Of a stretch of 64,000 nt of DNA, positions 27,601 through 38,396 are shown piece by piece. Both the position numbers and the translations under genes were made by a program. The notes under the pieces are model-generated. The model saw nothing but the letters and a program-made list of their open reading frames with translations. It had not been told where the DNA came from and made no database searches. Origin of the DNA: Cercis canadensis (taxonomy: Eukaryota > Streptophyta > Magnoliopsida > Fabales > Fabaceae); NCBI GenBank assembly GCA_003255065.1, contig QAOA01001470.1:278319-342318 (forward strand), written 5' to 3'. Position 1 is the stretch's first letter; every line of letters starts with the position of its first letter.

Positions 27601-30600
27601 ATACAGCAAGAGAGATCAAGAGATGAACAGAAGTTAATTTAGCTACAGGGGAATAGGTCTCAGAGTAATCGGTGCCATAGGTTTGAGCATATCCCTTTGC
27701 AACCAATCGAGCTTTAAGACGAGCAATTGACCCATCTGGGTTTACTTTGACAATAAACACCCACTTACAGCCAATAGCATGTTTGCCTTTAGGTAGAGTA
27801 ACCAAGTCCCTAGTGTTATTTTGTTCAAGAGCATCCATTTCCTCTTTTATAGCTGCTGTCCACCCAGAGTGAGATAATGCTTCTGAAAGGGATTTGGGAA
27901 CTGTAACAGACTCTAGAGATGTGGTGAAAGCCCTAGACAAAGGAGAGAGAGCATTATAGGAAACAAATGAAGAAATAGGATAGGTACAAGTTCGTTTACC
28001 TTTCCGAACAGCAATGGGAAGGTCAAGCTCTGATGTAGGTGGAGAAGGATCTGGATCAGGGGGTGAAGAAGCTGGTGGGAGTAATGAGTCAAGTTGAGAT
28101 GTAGGTGCCACCACTTGTCGTGGTGCATGCTGAGAGTAAACTTGTTTGATAGGTGGACGAGTTGCCGGTACTGATTTTTCACTAACAGTGTAGATAAGGA
28201 AATCATCTTCTGGTACATGGTGTGAAGGAGAGTGAGCTGAAGTAGGAAAGAATGGAGTAGACTCAAAGAAAGTAACATCAACAGAAACTAGATAACGACC
28301 TAATTCAGGAGAGAAGCACCGGTACCCTTTTCGATTCCGAGGGTAGCCTAGAAAGACACACTTTAATGACCTAGGATCAAGTTTTGATACTGAAGGTCGA
28401 ATGTCCTGAACAAAGCAAGAGCAGCCAAAGACTCTTGGGGGGAGAGGAAAGAGTGAATGTGAGGGAAACAACACAAAATAAGGAATCTGGCCACCAAGGA
28501 CAGTTGAAGGCATTCTGTTGATTAAGAAACAAGCAGTAGAGACTGCATCAGCCCAGAAAATCTTAGGGACTTGCATATAAAATAGAAGAGCTCGTGCAAC
28601 CTCCATGAGATGACGATTCTTCCTTTCAGCTACCCCATTTTGCTGTGGGGTAACAACACATGAAGATTGATGAACAATTCCATTTTGGGATAAGAAAGAG
28701 TTGAATGATGTGGAAAAGTATTCCTTAGCATTATCACTACGCAAGATATGAATAGAACAACCATGCTGATTTTTTATATCTGCATAGAATTTACAAAAAA
28801 TAGAGAATACTTCTGAATGATTTTCCATTAGATATAACCAAGTGGTTTGTGAATGGTCGTCAACAAAAGTTACGAAATATCGGAACTTTGATTTTGACAC
28901 AACTGGACATGGGCCCCAAACATCTGAATGACCTAACTCAAAAGGGGATGCAGCCCGTTTAATGACTCTAGGAGCAAGGGGCACTTGTGTATGTTTAGCA
29001 AACTGACATGCTTCATAATATAAACTAGATGCAGACTCTAAACTAGGAAAGATCTTCTTCAAAACAGTCAAGGAGGGGTGACCCAGTGGCAGCGAACAGT
29101 AAGGAGATATTTATCAAGCACTGATATGCTAGATCATTTAACTAAACAATAACCTAGCTTGGACAAGTTGCTCATGGCCAAAACAGAAAAAAAAAAAAAA
29201 AAAAAAAAAAGAAGCTTGGACAAGTTACAGTTGAACAAGTCAAGCATGGACTTAAGTACCTTTAAAGTTGTAACCGACAAGGAAATTAAGTATCACCTAA
29301 GTTTTGGGCACTAATTTCCCTTTGACATTCATTTGCTAGATCACCATTTCTTAAAATTTCTTTCCAAATGGAGCTAATTCAAAAGGCCATCTTTAGAGTT
29401 GATGCTTAGCCTGATACTTTAAATATTGACTGTTGGAGGTGTGCATAGTGTTTATATTCTTGTAGGCACAGACATGCAAAGTATGTATATGAGTGGGGAT
29501 CCACTTACACCGAGTGTAAGACTTGAACACTTACACCCTTAAATAACTTCTTCTACAAGGTGACTTTCATCCAACCATTGAATCATTTCATATTGTGATG
29601 TTGATCATACATGTCAAATTTTACATAAATTGGAAATTCCTAAATACCTTAACTAAACTATGACATTTACTGAAATATTGTTATTCATTAAAAAAGAGAT
29701 AATCCAACAGAGTGCCTATCAATTCTCAAGTTTTATAAAATTTTATGAGAACTTTTAATTCAATGGTTGGATCTATGAAATTCACCTTGTAGAAGAAGTT
29801 ATTGAAGGGTGTAGTACTGTGAAGTACATATAGACAAATTAATAGCTTGCGATTTAAATTGCTGTTGTGCATACTTATTGCGTACTTGATATTTGAAAAC
29901 TGTTAGAACTTATCAATCTGAAAAAGAAAGGATAAAGCTATAGAAGTTGCAGATAACTTAATTTGATGGGATAGGTTGTTAAAGATTATTATAAAAATGC
30001 ATTGATGTTCTTTTCTAATCCTCTCTGCTTGTGGGTTCTGAATATAATATGCATGTTGATGACTGACTGTGAAATTAGTAGATATCCTTGGAAAGGTGTT
30101 TTGGTTTTTGGCTCCATCATAATTTTGTTGTACAATTTGGTCATTACATATAATCTTTTAGGTCCGGCTGCTTTTCGTCCAAGGGCACATGCAGTTAGTT
30201 CTTACACTCCGTCAATTGAGAAGGGTCGACCGGTATTACAAGGACTCTTGGCCATAGACTTCTTGACAAAAGAGGCAAGTTTTAACTTTATTAATAACCT
30301 TTATAAGATAGGTTTTAATTTTCTGTTTTGTTCTTCCTATGATGGTAATACTGAGATTTGGGCTTTTTTTTAATCGAATGTGCCTGATATTTACTTACAT
30401 CTAATAACGAAAGCATATAGATGTTTTGTTTTTTAAACTACCACGTCTGATTTATTTTAGGTGCTTGGTTGGGCACAAGCAATGCCAAAATTTGCTAGTG
30501 ACCTTGTGAAGTATGCGCAAACATTCCTGGAGCGGACTTATGAAAGATGTCGGACTTCATACATGGAGGTATGCTTCCTTTTCTTTCCCCATAAAAGAAC

Positions 30601-33600
30601 AACGGTGGAGGATAAAAATCCATCCAAGGAACTCTAAACAAAAGCAGAAAGAACAAAGCAAAACATCAATAGTAAGGGAATGCCAATCCCTTAAGATTTC
30701 AGAAAAAGCCACCTATTTTAAATAACCATTGGCTGAGCACAATAAAGAAGTCAAAAAGATCATTCTTTCCCATAAAAGTAGAATGGTCTGAGAGTTTTTC
30801 TGAAAAGTGCTAGCATTGCACTCCCTGATTCCGTTTACTCATTTAATTTTGTTTCTACCCTTATTTTGTCCCTTGAAATCAATGACTATTTTTCATCATA
30901 TTTTCTTTTGCATTATTGCTTTTGGTCTTCTTGTTCCTTGAACCTTGGTGGTTTAGTGACTTTAGTCTTCTAGGTCATTGTGGAGTTCAAACTTTTAAAG
31001 TCATATATTTTTCGTAAGTAATAGTTAACCTAGTTGTAGTTCCATCTATTTTCTCAACCTTGCATTCTATTTTTGGAAACTTTTGGTTATCAAAATATTC
31101 TAGTAGCGTTTATGTTCTTGCCTTGTTAATGTTGTAACTTGGATTCCTATGCCTCATGGTCGGGTGTGGTCTTTGGATTCTTCTGGTGTTTATACCTTCA
31201 AATCCTCTTTCCATTATTTGATTAATCATCCTACTGCCCAGAATTTCTCCGAGTCCTTTTGGAACATTAAGGCTCCCTCAGGTGTTTGGACAGTGTACTT
31301 CATAGAATTAATACAAATGATCTGTTACAGATTTGTTTGCCTCATAAGGCTCTTTTCAGATGTTCGTGTTGTGTTTGAATTCAGAGTCAGTCATCTTTTC
31401 TTAAGTTGTGAGGTAGCCTGGCAGCTTTGCAATTCCTTGGATCAGTTTTTATCCATCCATTTCAGAGGTTTTGATGGGAGAAAGGAGTGTAAAGTCCTTT
31501 TGAAGTGCGCCCTTTTGCAGGGTTGTGGTGCTTATGGCTGGAATGTAATACCAGAATCTTCAACCAGAGATTTAACCCCTCACATCTTTTAAGGAATAGA
31601 GCTGTCTTCTTTGCCTTGTTGTAGGTGTCAACATAGGGTTAATTTTAAAGGGTTTCTTTAATTAATCCAATATTTGGTTTGCCCTAAGAGCTTAGAGCAT
31701 CTTCTGTTGATTAGTTTACAGGCTTTCATAGAAGTATAAAGGGTAAAGCTTTATGGTAGATCATTTTCTCTTGATTAGTTTTCCCTTTCTCACCTAGTAC
31801 TAAAATTCCTTCTTCTATTCGTCCCCCCCTCCCAAAAAAAAATTGGAATTTAATGTTCTATAATAGTGCACATTTGGGGTCATGTCAAAGTAAAGTTTAA
31901 TGTTTTTCAATAGTTTTCTATCAAATCAACTATCTTTTATTTGGATAGATAATATAATTTATAACTTGTGGCACCTAATTAGTGTATGGATATTTGGGTT
32001 GCTGGATGAGAAATAGTTAAATGCTTGTCTAGTTTACTTACCTTCTAGTGTTACTGTTTACTAATGTCCTGATGCATGATGTTTCAGGCAGTCCTTGAGA
32101 AGCAGAGTTATATGCTTATTGGGAGGCATGATATTGAGAAATTGATGAAGCTTGATCCTTCAAGTGCATATTTACCAGATCCGCTTGGTCAGTTTAACAT
32201 GGAAAGTAATTCCACTGATGCTGAAACGATTGAGGTTGAATCAGAAATAAGTGATTTACTACTGAATTTGCGTCCCATTAAGCAGGTTTGTTTGGAGCTG
32301 TCTGAATTTACAAATCAAATTTATTTGTTATTGACTGATTTTTAAATATTTGATTTTATTCCCATATAAGAATTGCAGTATGCGTGTTCCTCCTGCTAAT
32401 GATTAACCTTGTCTTCTTTTTTCTTTCTCCAATTGCACGGAAGTTCTGATGAATATTAGACATTAGGGTTGTTTGTTGATTGTATGTTCTTCCTGGAATG
32501 GTTGTTTAAACTTGTATTTTGGCCATTCAGGAGAATTCCTTATGCTCTGTTTTTATATTTTTGCTGCTCTTAAATGAGTTTTTTTTCCTCCTTTTTTCTT
32601 TTTATTATTAAAAAAAAAAAAAGTAACATAAAGTAAAATCTGTTAACTGTCTCTTTGCTTCAGGAAAACCTAATCCACGATGATAACAAACTTATTTTGT
32701 TGGCATCCCTTAGTGATTCATTGGAGTATGTTGCAGAATCAATTGAAAGGTGAGTTTTCTCATTGCTGTCCAATCCAATCAAGAATTTTGTTTTGTGCGT
32801 ACTGGGTTTAAAGCAAGTATATATGGGCTGATGTGGAACTCATGCTTGTTGGAGGGGATAACATTAAGTGCGTATCTTTTGCAAATCTGCTTTGCTCCAT
32901 GTTCAATTTCAAGTTTCAACTTGAATGAATTAAAATTCATGCCAGAGTATTCTTTTATCAGAAGTATTTTGAGATTGAGGTTTTCTAGTATGAGAACGAC
33001 TGTGTTTATGTGTCTCCATGGCATTGAGTTTGGGGAAGATTGTTTGCTACAAGTGCAGAGTCTGTACTTCAACTCTTGACAATTTTTATAGAGTTCAAAT
33101 ACTTGCTTCACAAAAATGACCTGTGCACGTACAGAACACTGCAACACTTTATATGTATAACTAAATTCTGATGTATATTATGTGTATGATCTGATCTATC
33201 ATACGTGTTTTAAATGCGAATTGATCTTTGGGTTATTAGTTTATATTGCATGGTGTTTATGTTTGGCTCAAAGTCTTTTGTGCAATCTATTGGTGTAATT
33301 CTTTGATGATGTGTACGCCAACTTCCATCTGAAACAATGCCCAGTTGCACCAACATTACAGAACCCTCTTTTTATCCATTTGCTTTTTTGGTTCTTATAT
33401 TTTTAGAGTAAATTGGATGGAATCCCCTTCAATTTTGGGCCATGTGTAATGTACCTGCTTGAGCTCACAAATCAAGCATTCAATCAGTGCCCATGGGGTT
33501 TCAAACTCGTGAATAAAACCTCCTCCATTAGGATTCTATCCTCTTGGACAGAAACTCTATCATGAAAGAGGGGTACTTGACACGGGTCCATCCAAATAGT

Positions 33601-36600
33601 GGACAGAAGCCTAATGCTATGTTAAGATGAGAAGAGAAAATCGAGAGAGAGAAAATGGGAGGAAAGAAAAGAGAGGATAGAAAATGAAGAGAGAATATAT
33701 TTTCTCTTTTATGTTTGGATGGAATAAAAATGAGAGGAAAGAAAAGGGAGAGGGTAGCATTTTAAAATTTAATAAAAATACAAAAAATGACATCTATGCC
33801 CCTATCAAATTTTACACTAGTATCATTAATAGGGGTAAAATGGTCAAGTTATTTTTTTTAAGCCCCTTCCATGCATTTTATAGTGGGCCCCACATGCATT
33901 TTGTGTTAATTTTGTTGCCCTTCCATTTTCTCTCTTATAACAAAACAAGAGAAAATTACTTTTCACTTCAATTTTCTTGTCCCAATTTATTTCCCTCAAT
34001 AAAAACGGCATATGGGAGGGGTTTTGCTCAAGTTTGAAATCCCAGGGGGACTGATGACTTAATTTGTAAACCCAGGGGGGTAAATTGTCATGACCAATAG
34101 TTAAAGGGGTTCCGTGCAATTTAGGATTCCCTGCTGTTTCTCAGAAGGCCAATAATGGATCTTCTTTCCCTGATGGCATTTTTCGAAACAAGGTTTCTGA
34201 GTATAAATATACTTTTTTCATCCTAAATCAGTATTCTTTACCTGTAACATCTCAACCTGGTGGATTCTTGGATAATCACTTGCAGACATTAGGGTGTTGG
34301 GGTTATTCTATTACTCAAACATGGTTCTTAAAAGAAGAAAGGAATCTAGGATCATATGCTGAAGGAAGATGTCTGTTTCTTAAGCCTCATGGCAGTGGTT
34401 TTACGGTGCATTGAATTATTGTGCAATTTGCAGGCTTGGACAAACAACTCAAAGAACATCAAATGAAGTTGAAGAGAAAGGGAAACACCATCACATTCAC
34501 TCTGAAAGCGCACCAACAAGGAGTCTGGCATCATTTGCTGAAGAGTATAGGAAATTGGCAATTGATTGCCTTAAGGTTTTACGTGTAGAGATGCAGTTGG
34601 AGACAATATTTCATATTCAGGTTTGTTTCTTGCAATATTATTTTTCTCTATTTGTGGAAGGAATAAGAATATGAAAGTTGAGGGTCTCCAACTGAATTGA
34701 GAATCACAATTTGAGCAGGAAATGACAAATAGGGAATACTTGGATGACCAAGATGCTGAAGAGCCAGATGACTTCATCATTTCACTCACTGCACAGGTCA
34801 GTTTTTCGACCCTTTGCATGTAGTCTTCTAGAAATTTCGAAGTTGGTGAATGGGTTTGGAGGTCCCATTAAGTGTAGGATAGTTAACCAAGTTAACGCTG
34901 CCAGAGACTAAGTTGACCTAGATACTGTTACAGTTAACATTCACAGAGATAAGTTAACTTGGTTAAGCACAACAGGAATAGAATAGCAAGAAACGGAATA
35001 GAATATTGGTAAGATTAGCTCCTTTTGGAGATAATCAAGTGAACCAAATAGAAAACTTTAGGAGCAACTCAGAGAAATTGAGCACATGCAAAATCTAAGA
35101 TAAAAACCTGCTCAAACAGAAGCTAACACCTCAGGCCAGAATAGTTAACTTAAAATAGAGCATAGTTAGAACAGTGGTTAGGCCCTTATTAGCACAGTTA
35201 GCTTACAGAGTATATTTAACCTGGTAAAGAAGCTTTTAGCTAACGCAGACAAAGGCAAGTTAACTCAACAGTGCAGAACAGAAAGAACCAGTAAAACAGA
35301 GTTAAAAAAATCAAGAAGCAGAGCATGGCACCGGTAGTAAATAAGGGCAGCAAAATAGGTTCAGAACTTGCAGATAAATAACAGAAATAACCAGCAGGAA
35401 AATGAGAACAACTCAAACTAAAATGCTAGAAATAAAAAAGTAGGGAGAGAAGCCCAAAAACTGTCCATGGCTGGGGATTGGGGAAGTATCCCCTATTACT
35501 AAAAACATAGATATTATCAACCCACTAAATCTAATAGCTGCAGAAACTATAATAAGACTGAGATGATTTGATGTTTGAGCTCATGTTTTCTTCATGCTTA
35601 CTATCTGTATGACAAGCTGCTAAACAGTGTAAAATATTAAGACATAGACAATAACTCCAGTTACTGATGAGTTTCAGGAAGTCTAAACTTCTCGTAAACT
35701 GATTCAAAGGTGTAGTATGCCTATGCAAGTCAAATTATTTATCTTTACTTATGTTATCCCAGATAACACGAAGAGATGAGGAAATGGCACCTTTTGTTTC
35801 TAATGCAAAGCGGAATTATATATTTGGTGGAATTTGTGGTGTTGCAGCAAATGCATCCATTAAGGTATGGATGTATATTTTTTCCCTATAATTTGTTAAG
35901 TTTGTGATATATTTGCATTTTTATCTTTGGGACTGTCATTTCCTTTAATTCACCACTAACCAGAGGATGCACTTATTAGGCATTGGCAGATATGAAGTCT
36001 GTTAACCTTTTTGGTGTTCAGCAAATATGTCGGAACTCTATTGCATTGGAACAGGTAACCAAAGATGTTCTCACCCTTTTCTTTTAAAGTGACTTAGTGA
36101 CATGAAAAGTTTGTTTTCTCTGCTGTATATTCTTTCTAGAACTAGATAATTTTGCATGCAAATGTTCATTCAGGGAAAGATGAAGTTGTAAGATTTAAAG
36201 CATCCAAAGTTTGGGAGAGATCTTCACTGTATCGATCCAATTTTATCGAATGCCCCTGAGGAACAAGTTTTGGAGGGATATATAAAAATGGAAAATATGC
36301 CTAATGAAATCTAACACCCATAGGAGAAGCAATTCATCCTCAAATTAGTACATTGTTCTTTTTAAATATTGCACTACCCAGTCCATAGATGTTCATGAAA
36401 CTTGGGTTAATATTACTATATACACTAAAGAGAGAGAAGTCTTGCAATGATTTGAGTTGTTGGAGTTCTCAATCCTAAGTTGGGGGATTAATTCAATAAA
36501 GCTGCATCCACCCAAAGGGGGAAGATGGTTTCACGTGTGTAGAGTCATGGTCAATATTCAGCTTGTGCAAACATTTTGATATCCATTTCTTCACTAGAGA

Positions 36601-37315
36601 TTTAAGTTTTCTGTCACTGATAAAAGCTTGGAGTTCTAGCAAATTAGGTTTTTTAGGTAGTTATTTATGAGTTTTCAGTTTTCACTACCTGAGAGGATGC
36701 AAAGTGTTTCTGCGATGGCCCACTTGCTAATTCATCTCAACTCTCAAACATTTGATGGGTTACCATCCCATGTGTTCTGTGGTTCAGGATAGATGCTAGG
36801 CTGAGAACAAGCTAAATTTATTTGATGATATATTAATTCAGTTGATGAAGGCAATGACCATTTAAAAGGAAGCTTGTTGCTGTGATTGTTGATATATACA
36901 ATTTTGGATGGGGGTGCAGGCACTAGCAGCTATTCCGTCCTTAAATAGTGAAGCTGTACAACAGAGATTGGATCATGTCCGCACCTACTATGAGCTATTA
37001 AACATGCCATTTGAGGCAAGTTAACTGAACTAATTAGATTGATGCTTTGGTAATTTTTTCATGCTATCTTATCTCAGTATCCTATTGCTGTTGCAGGCTT
37101 TGCTTGCCTTCATTACGGAACATGAGCACTTGTTTACTGCTGCTGAGTAAGTTGATACAAATTGTGGTTGGTTTCTAATTTATGTAACTGGCTTCCTTAA
37201 ATTACAATGACACTTGCGTTTCCACAGGTATGCTAATCTTCTGAAGGTTCAAGTCCGAGGGAGAGAGATTCCTCCTGATGCGCAAGATCGAGTATCAGAA
37301 ATTTTATCGCTGTAG
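14650..37315 (+). CDS. SEC8: Exocyst complex subunit SEC8, 21 coding exons
   Basis: SEC8 is a rod-like subunit of the exocyst, which tethers secretory vesicles to the plasma membrane (in plants: tip growth, pollen tubes, cell plate, secretion). Coding exons: 14650-14691, 16034-16246, 17169-17342, 18399-18503, 19893-20002, 22160-22333, 23082-23253, 23347-23453, 24162-25004, 25757-25857, 30162-30274, 30461-30568, 32088-32285, 32664-32749, 34434-34620, 34719-34796, 35763-35864, 35980-36054, 36920-37015, 37097-37146, 37228-37315. All phases join to 3222 nt, 1073 residues, close to Arabidopsis SEC8 (about 1050). It starts MGIFDAIPVPPEKAYLREEL; the Sec8 N-terminal domain covers about residues 15-180, with HIISLLDQIEGIAKV near 130-144. 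An acidic, Ser-rich linker (about 230-310) is the least conserved part. The helical remainder includes NGISIAGTLLSVSPVSPVMA and EYANLLKV near the end. No stop or frameshift is seen in the exons. Introns after exons 10, 11 and 19 have GC donors. Several introns carry transposon relics, none touching an exon. Confidence 0.95.
15586..15615. repeat. (GA)n microsatellite in SEC8 intron
   Basis: Fifteen or so GA dinucleotides in the intron between coding exons 1 and 2. Confidence 0.95.
17672..17890. mobile_element. 219-bp MITE-like element with CCAAAATTGCCC termini in SEC8 intron
   Basis: The left end reads CCAAAATTGCCCTTAGCTT and the right end, inverted, CCAAAATTGCCCCTTTGCTT. The interior repeats a GTGGTCATT motif in both orientations about six to eight times. 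It lies in the intron between coding exons 3 and 4. No clear target-site duplication was found, so its superfamily is open. Confidence 0.65.
20290..21820 (-). pseudogene. LINE reverse-transcriptase fragment in SEC8 intron
   Basis: On the minus strand this reads as a decayed non-LTR RT running into the zf-RVT region: KLDFEKAFD (RT motif A, about 21760-21800), GRGQRGLRQGD (about 21610-21650), GWLEG...FSAG-type sequence near 21150-21210, FRFGDGASVRIKEDLW (about 20740-20790), and near 20310-20380 a degraded VFIWT...INTN block. Frameshifts and stops break it many times, and the FADD-type box is disrupted. It sits antisense in the intron between coding exons 5 and 6, and part of the intron's length is due to it. 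Confidence 0.8.
26368..27402 (-). pseudogene. copia RT C-terminal part and RNase H (relic)
   Basis: The first part (27402-26692) has the RT catalytic YVDDIVITG, followed by LGDLKYFLGIEV and the RNase H start (GYSDADWAGS, RKSTTGYCVF, STAESEY). An in-frame TGA at 26689-26691, where arginine is usual in the family, interrupts it. The reading then continues through DNQSALHIASNPVFHERTKH and ends at 26368. Confidence 0.85.
27578..29071 (-). pseudogene. copia integrase and start of RT (relic)
   Basis: A 497-codon open stretch. The integrase acidic residues are visible in HSDVWGP, LRSDNAKEY and NGVAERKNRH (a D-D-E arrangement with the usual spacing). A proline/serine-rich linker follows, and then the start of RT (WTAAIKEEMDALEQN, GCKWVF, RLKARLVAKGYAQ). 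The frame ends at NNWPLH, where the next RT segment should continue, so RT is split by a stop and frameshifts between 27403 and 27577. Confidence 0.85.
29526..29820. mobile_element. ~295-bp hairpin (MITE-like) element in SEC8 intron 10
   Basis: The left arm (about 29528-29580) and right arm (about 29761-29815) are inverted copies sharing ACACCCTTNAATAACTTCTT and CCAACCATTG blocks, about 53 bp per arm. The loop is AT-rich. No target duplication was recognised with certainty. Confidence 0.65.
30275..30460 (+). other. SEC8 intron 11 with GC donor
   Basis: The exon ends …ACAAAAGAG and the intron starts GCAAGT; the next exon opens GTGCTTGGTTGG after TTTTAG. This joins …LTKE to VLGWAQAM in phase 0. 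The nearest GT would add bases and break the frame. Confidence 0.87.
31140..31690 (+). pseudogene. LINE zf-RVT fragment, sense strand, in SEC8 intron
   Basis: The plus strand carries RVWSLDSSGVYTFKSSFHYLI and FWNIKAPSGV, the usual start of the plant LINE zinc-binding region. A frameshift comes next, then SVSHLFLSC-type sequence and a decayed C-terminus (near 31530-31640). It lies in the intron between coding exons 12 and 13, in the same direction as SEC8. Confidence 0.72.
33409..34123. mobile_element. ~715-bp inverted-terminal-repeat element in SEC8 intron
   Basis: The left end TAAATTGGATGGAATCCCC and the right end (inverted) TAAATTGCACGGAACCCC match over about 30 bp. The interior is purine-rich and lacks any coding frame I can recognise. 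It lies in the intron between coding exons 14 and 15. No target duplication was identified, so the superfamily is uncertain. Confidence 0.6.
34840..35300. repeat. GTTAAC-rich intronic segment
   Basis: The motif AGTTAAC or GTTAAC occurs repeatedly, including an inverted pair TTAACCAAGTTAAC (near 34884) and GTTAACTTGGTTAA (near 34952). It lies in the intron between coding exons 16 and 17. I cannot assign it to a known element. Confidence 0.4.
37016..37096 (+). other. SEC8 intron 19 with GC donor
   Basis: The exon ends …CCATTTGAG and the intron starts GCAAGT; the acceptor TTGCAG ends at 37096. This joins NMPFE to ALLAFITEH in phase 0, as in the SEC8 family. It is an 81-bp intron. Confidence 0.87.
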
Positions 37316-37560
37316 TATATGCATTCATTTGTTTATATCCGAAAAGAGTTCGTTTTGGACCATGTGGGGTGCTATCATCGAATGGACGTTTGATTCATGT
37401 TTCTTAACAATGCTGATATCACAAGCAGATGCGCACGTCATAGTGCTACTCACTGTTTAAAAGTAGCTTGTGATTTTGCTCTCCATGGTAGCAGTTTCAT
37501 GAATTTTACCCCAGTTGTTTGTAATGTAGTTTATTGATGTGAAATGTCGATTTTGGGTGC
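37316..37560 (+). other. SEC8 3' UTR region
   Basis: AT-rich sequence following the TAG stop. The exact cleavage site cannot be placed. The duplicated intergenic block starts shortly after this, near 37570. Confidence 0.5.
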
Positions 37561-38111
37561 TTTTGTTTTCCTTTCTCTTTTTTTCCCCGGGTTTTGGGAG
37601 TATGGAGTTGAGGTGGTCTTGATGAATTCAATTTGATGCAATATTGAGAACAAGCTGAAAATCCCATGTATATCTTTCATGCTAAAGATAATGTATATTC
37701 CTCAGTTATTGCTTGACCTATGTTTATACTGAATGTGTAGAAAATTTGTCAAATTAGAAGAACACCATCTATGAAATATATTTTTGACTCCTAAAATGTT
37801 CGTGGCTCTCAACTTTGGAAGTTTCAAATCAGAGGGCAAACGTGACTAAAACATAGAGGATCGTTTCCAACGAATTAAATTACAACTATCAGGTTTTTAC
37901 AGAAAAACACTTCTTTTTAGACAATTGCAGAAAAAACAATTCTGTTTAGACAATTGCAGTGTATAGCTCCCCGACCTGGAGAGAACTGATAAGCCAAATG
38001 ATAAATAGAAATAGAGTTTAGGTTAAGTACTCATATCATCATTTCAGGTCGTGGTCATGACTACTCATGCAGGGATTCACGTTAAAATATAGCGTCTTAA
38101 TATTGAAAACA

Positions 38112-38112
<1 letters not shown>

Positions 38113-38150
<38 letters not shown>
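38113..38150. repeat. (TA)n microsatellite
   Basis: About 19 TA dinucleotides. A second TA run lies at 38365-38395. The 210 bp between them are AT-rich and contain a loosely inverted ATGTCATATTAC / GTATGACATAC pair. Confidence 0.95.
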
Positions 38151-38155
<5 letters not shown>

Positions 38156-38362
38156 GGGAATTCTATGATATTACATGAGTATGTCATATTACACTGACGT
38201 GACAAATATACATAATTTTTATATTTTATTAGATATAAAATATAATTTATTTAATTTTTTAAACAAACTTAAAAATAGTTAACTTGTACATATGTTATTC
38301 ATTTATTGGTTATTTTTATGTAGTATGACATACTACATAAATACTAAAAATATCTAAGAAAC

Positions 38363-38364
<2 letters not shown>

Positions 38365-38395
<31 letters not shown>
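38365..38395. repeat. (TA)n microsatellite, second tract
   Basis: About 15 TA dinucleotides; see the neighbouring tract at 38113. Confidence 0.95.

Positions 38396-38396
<1 letters not shown>

Larger units (their letters stand above)
26227..29095 (-). mobile_element. 5'-truncated Ty1/copia retrotransposon in SEC8 intron 10
   Basis: Oriented opposite to SEC8. From 29095 downward: the end of the gag-pre-integrase domain (LGHPSLTVLKK), the integrase core, RT, RNase H, a polypurine tract (complement near 26361-26375) and one probable short LTR (26360 down to 26227, TGTTAG…TTTACA ends). LTR, gag and protease are missing at the other end, and I find no second LTR, so it is a truncated insertion. 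The LTR inner end is an estimate. Confidence 0.85.
25858..30161 (+). other. SEC8 intron 10 (coding numbering) with GC donor, 4.3 kb
   Basis: The only placement that keeps frame and matches the SEC8 family (…QQAIS then SPAAFRPRAH) starts the intron at 25858 with GCAAGT and ends it at TTTTAG (30161). GT alternatives close by shift the frame. The intron contains the truncated copia element, a 24-base A run (29187-29210) and a hairpin element. Confidence 0.85.
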
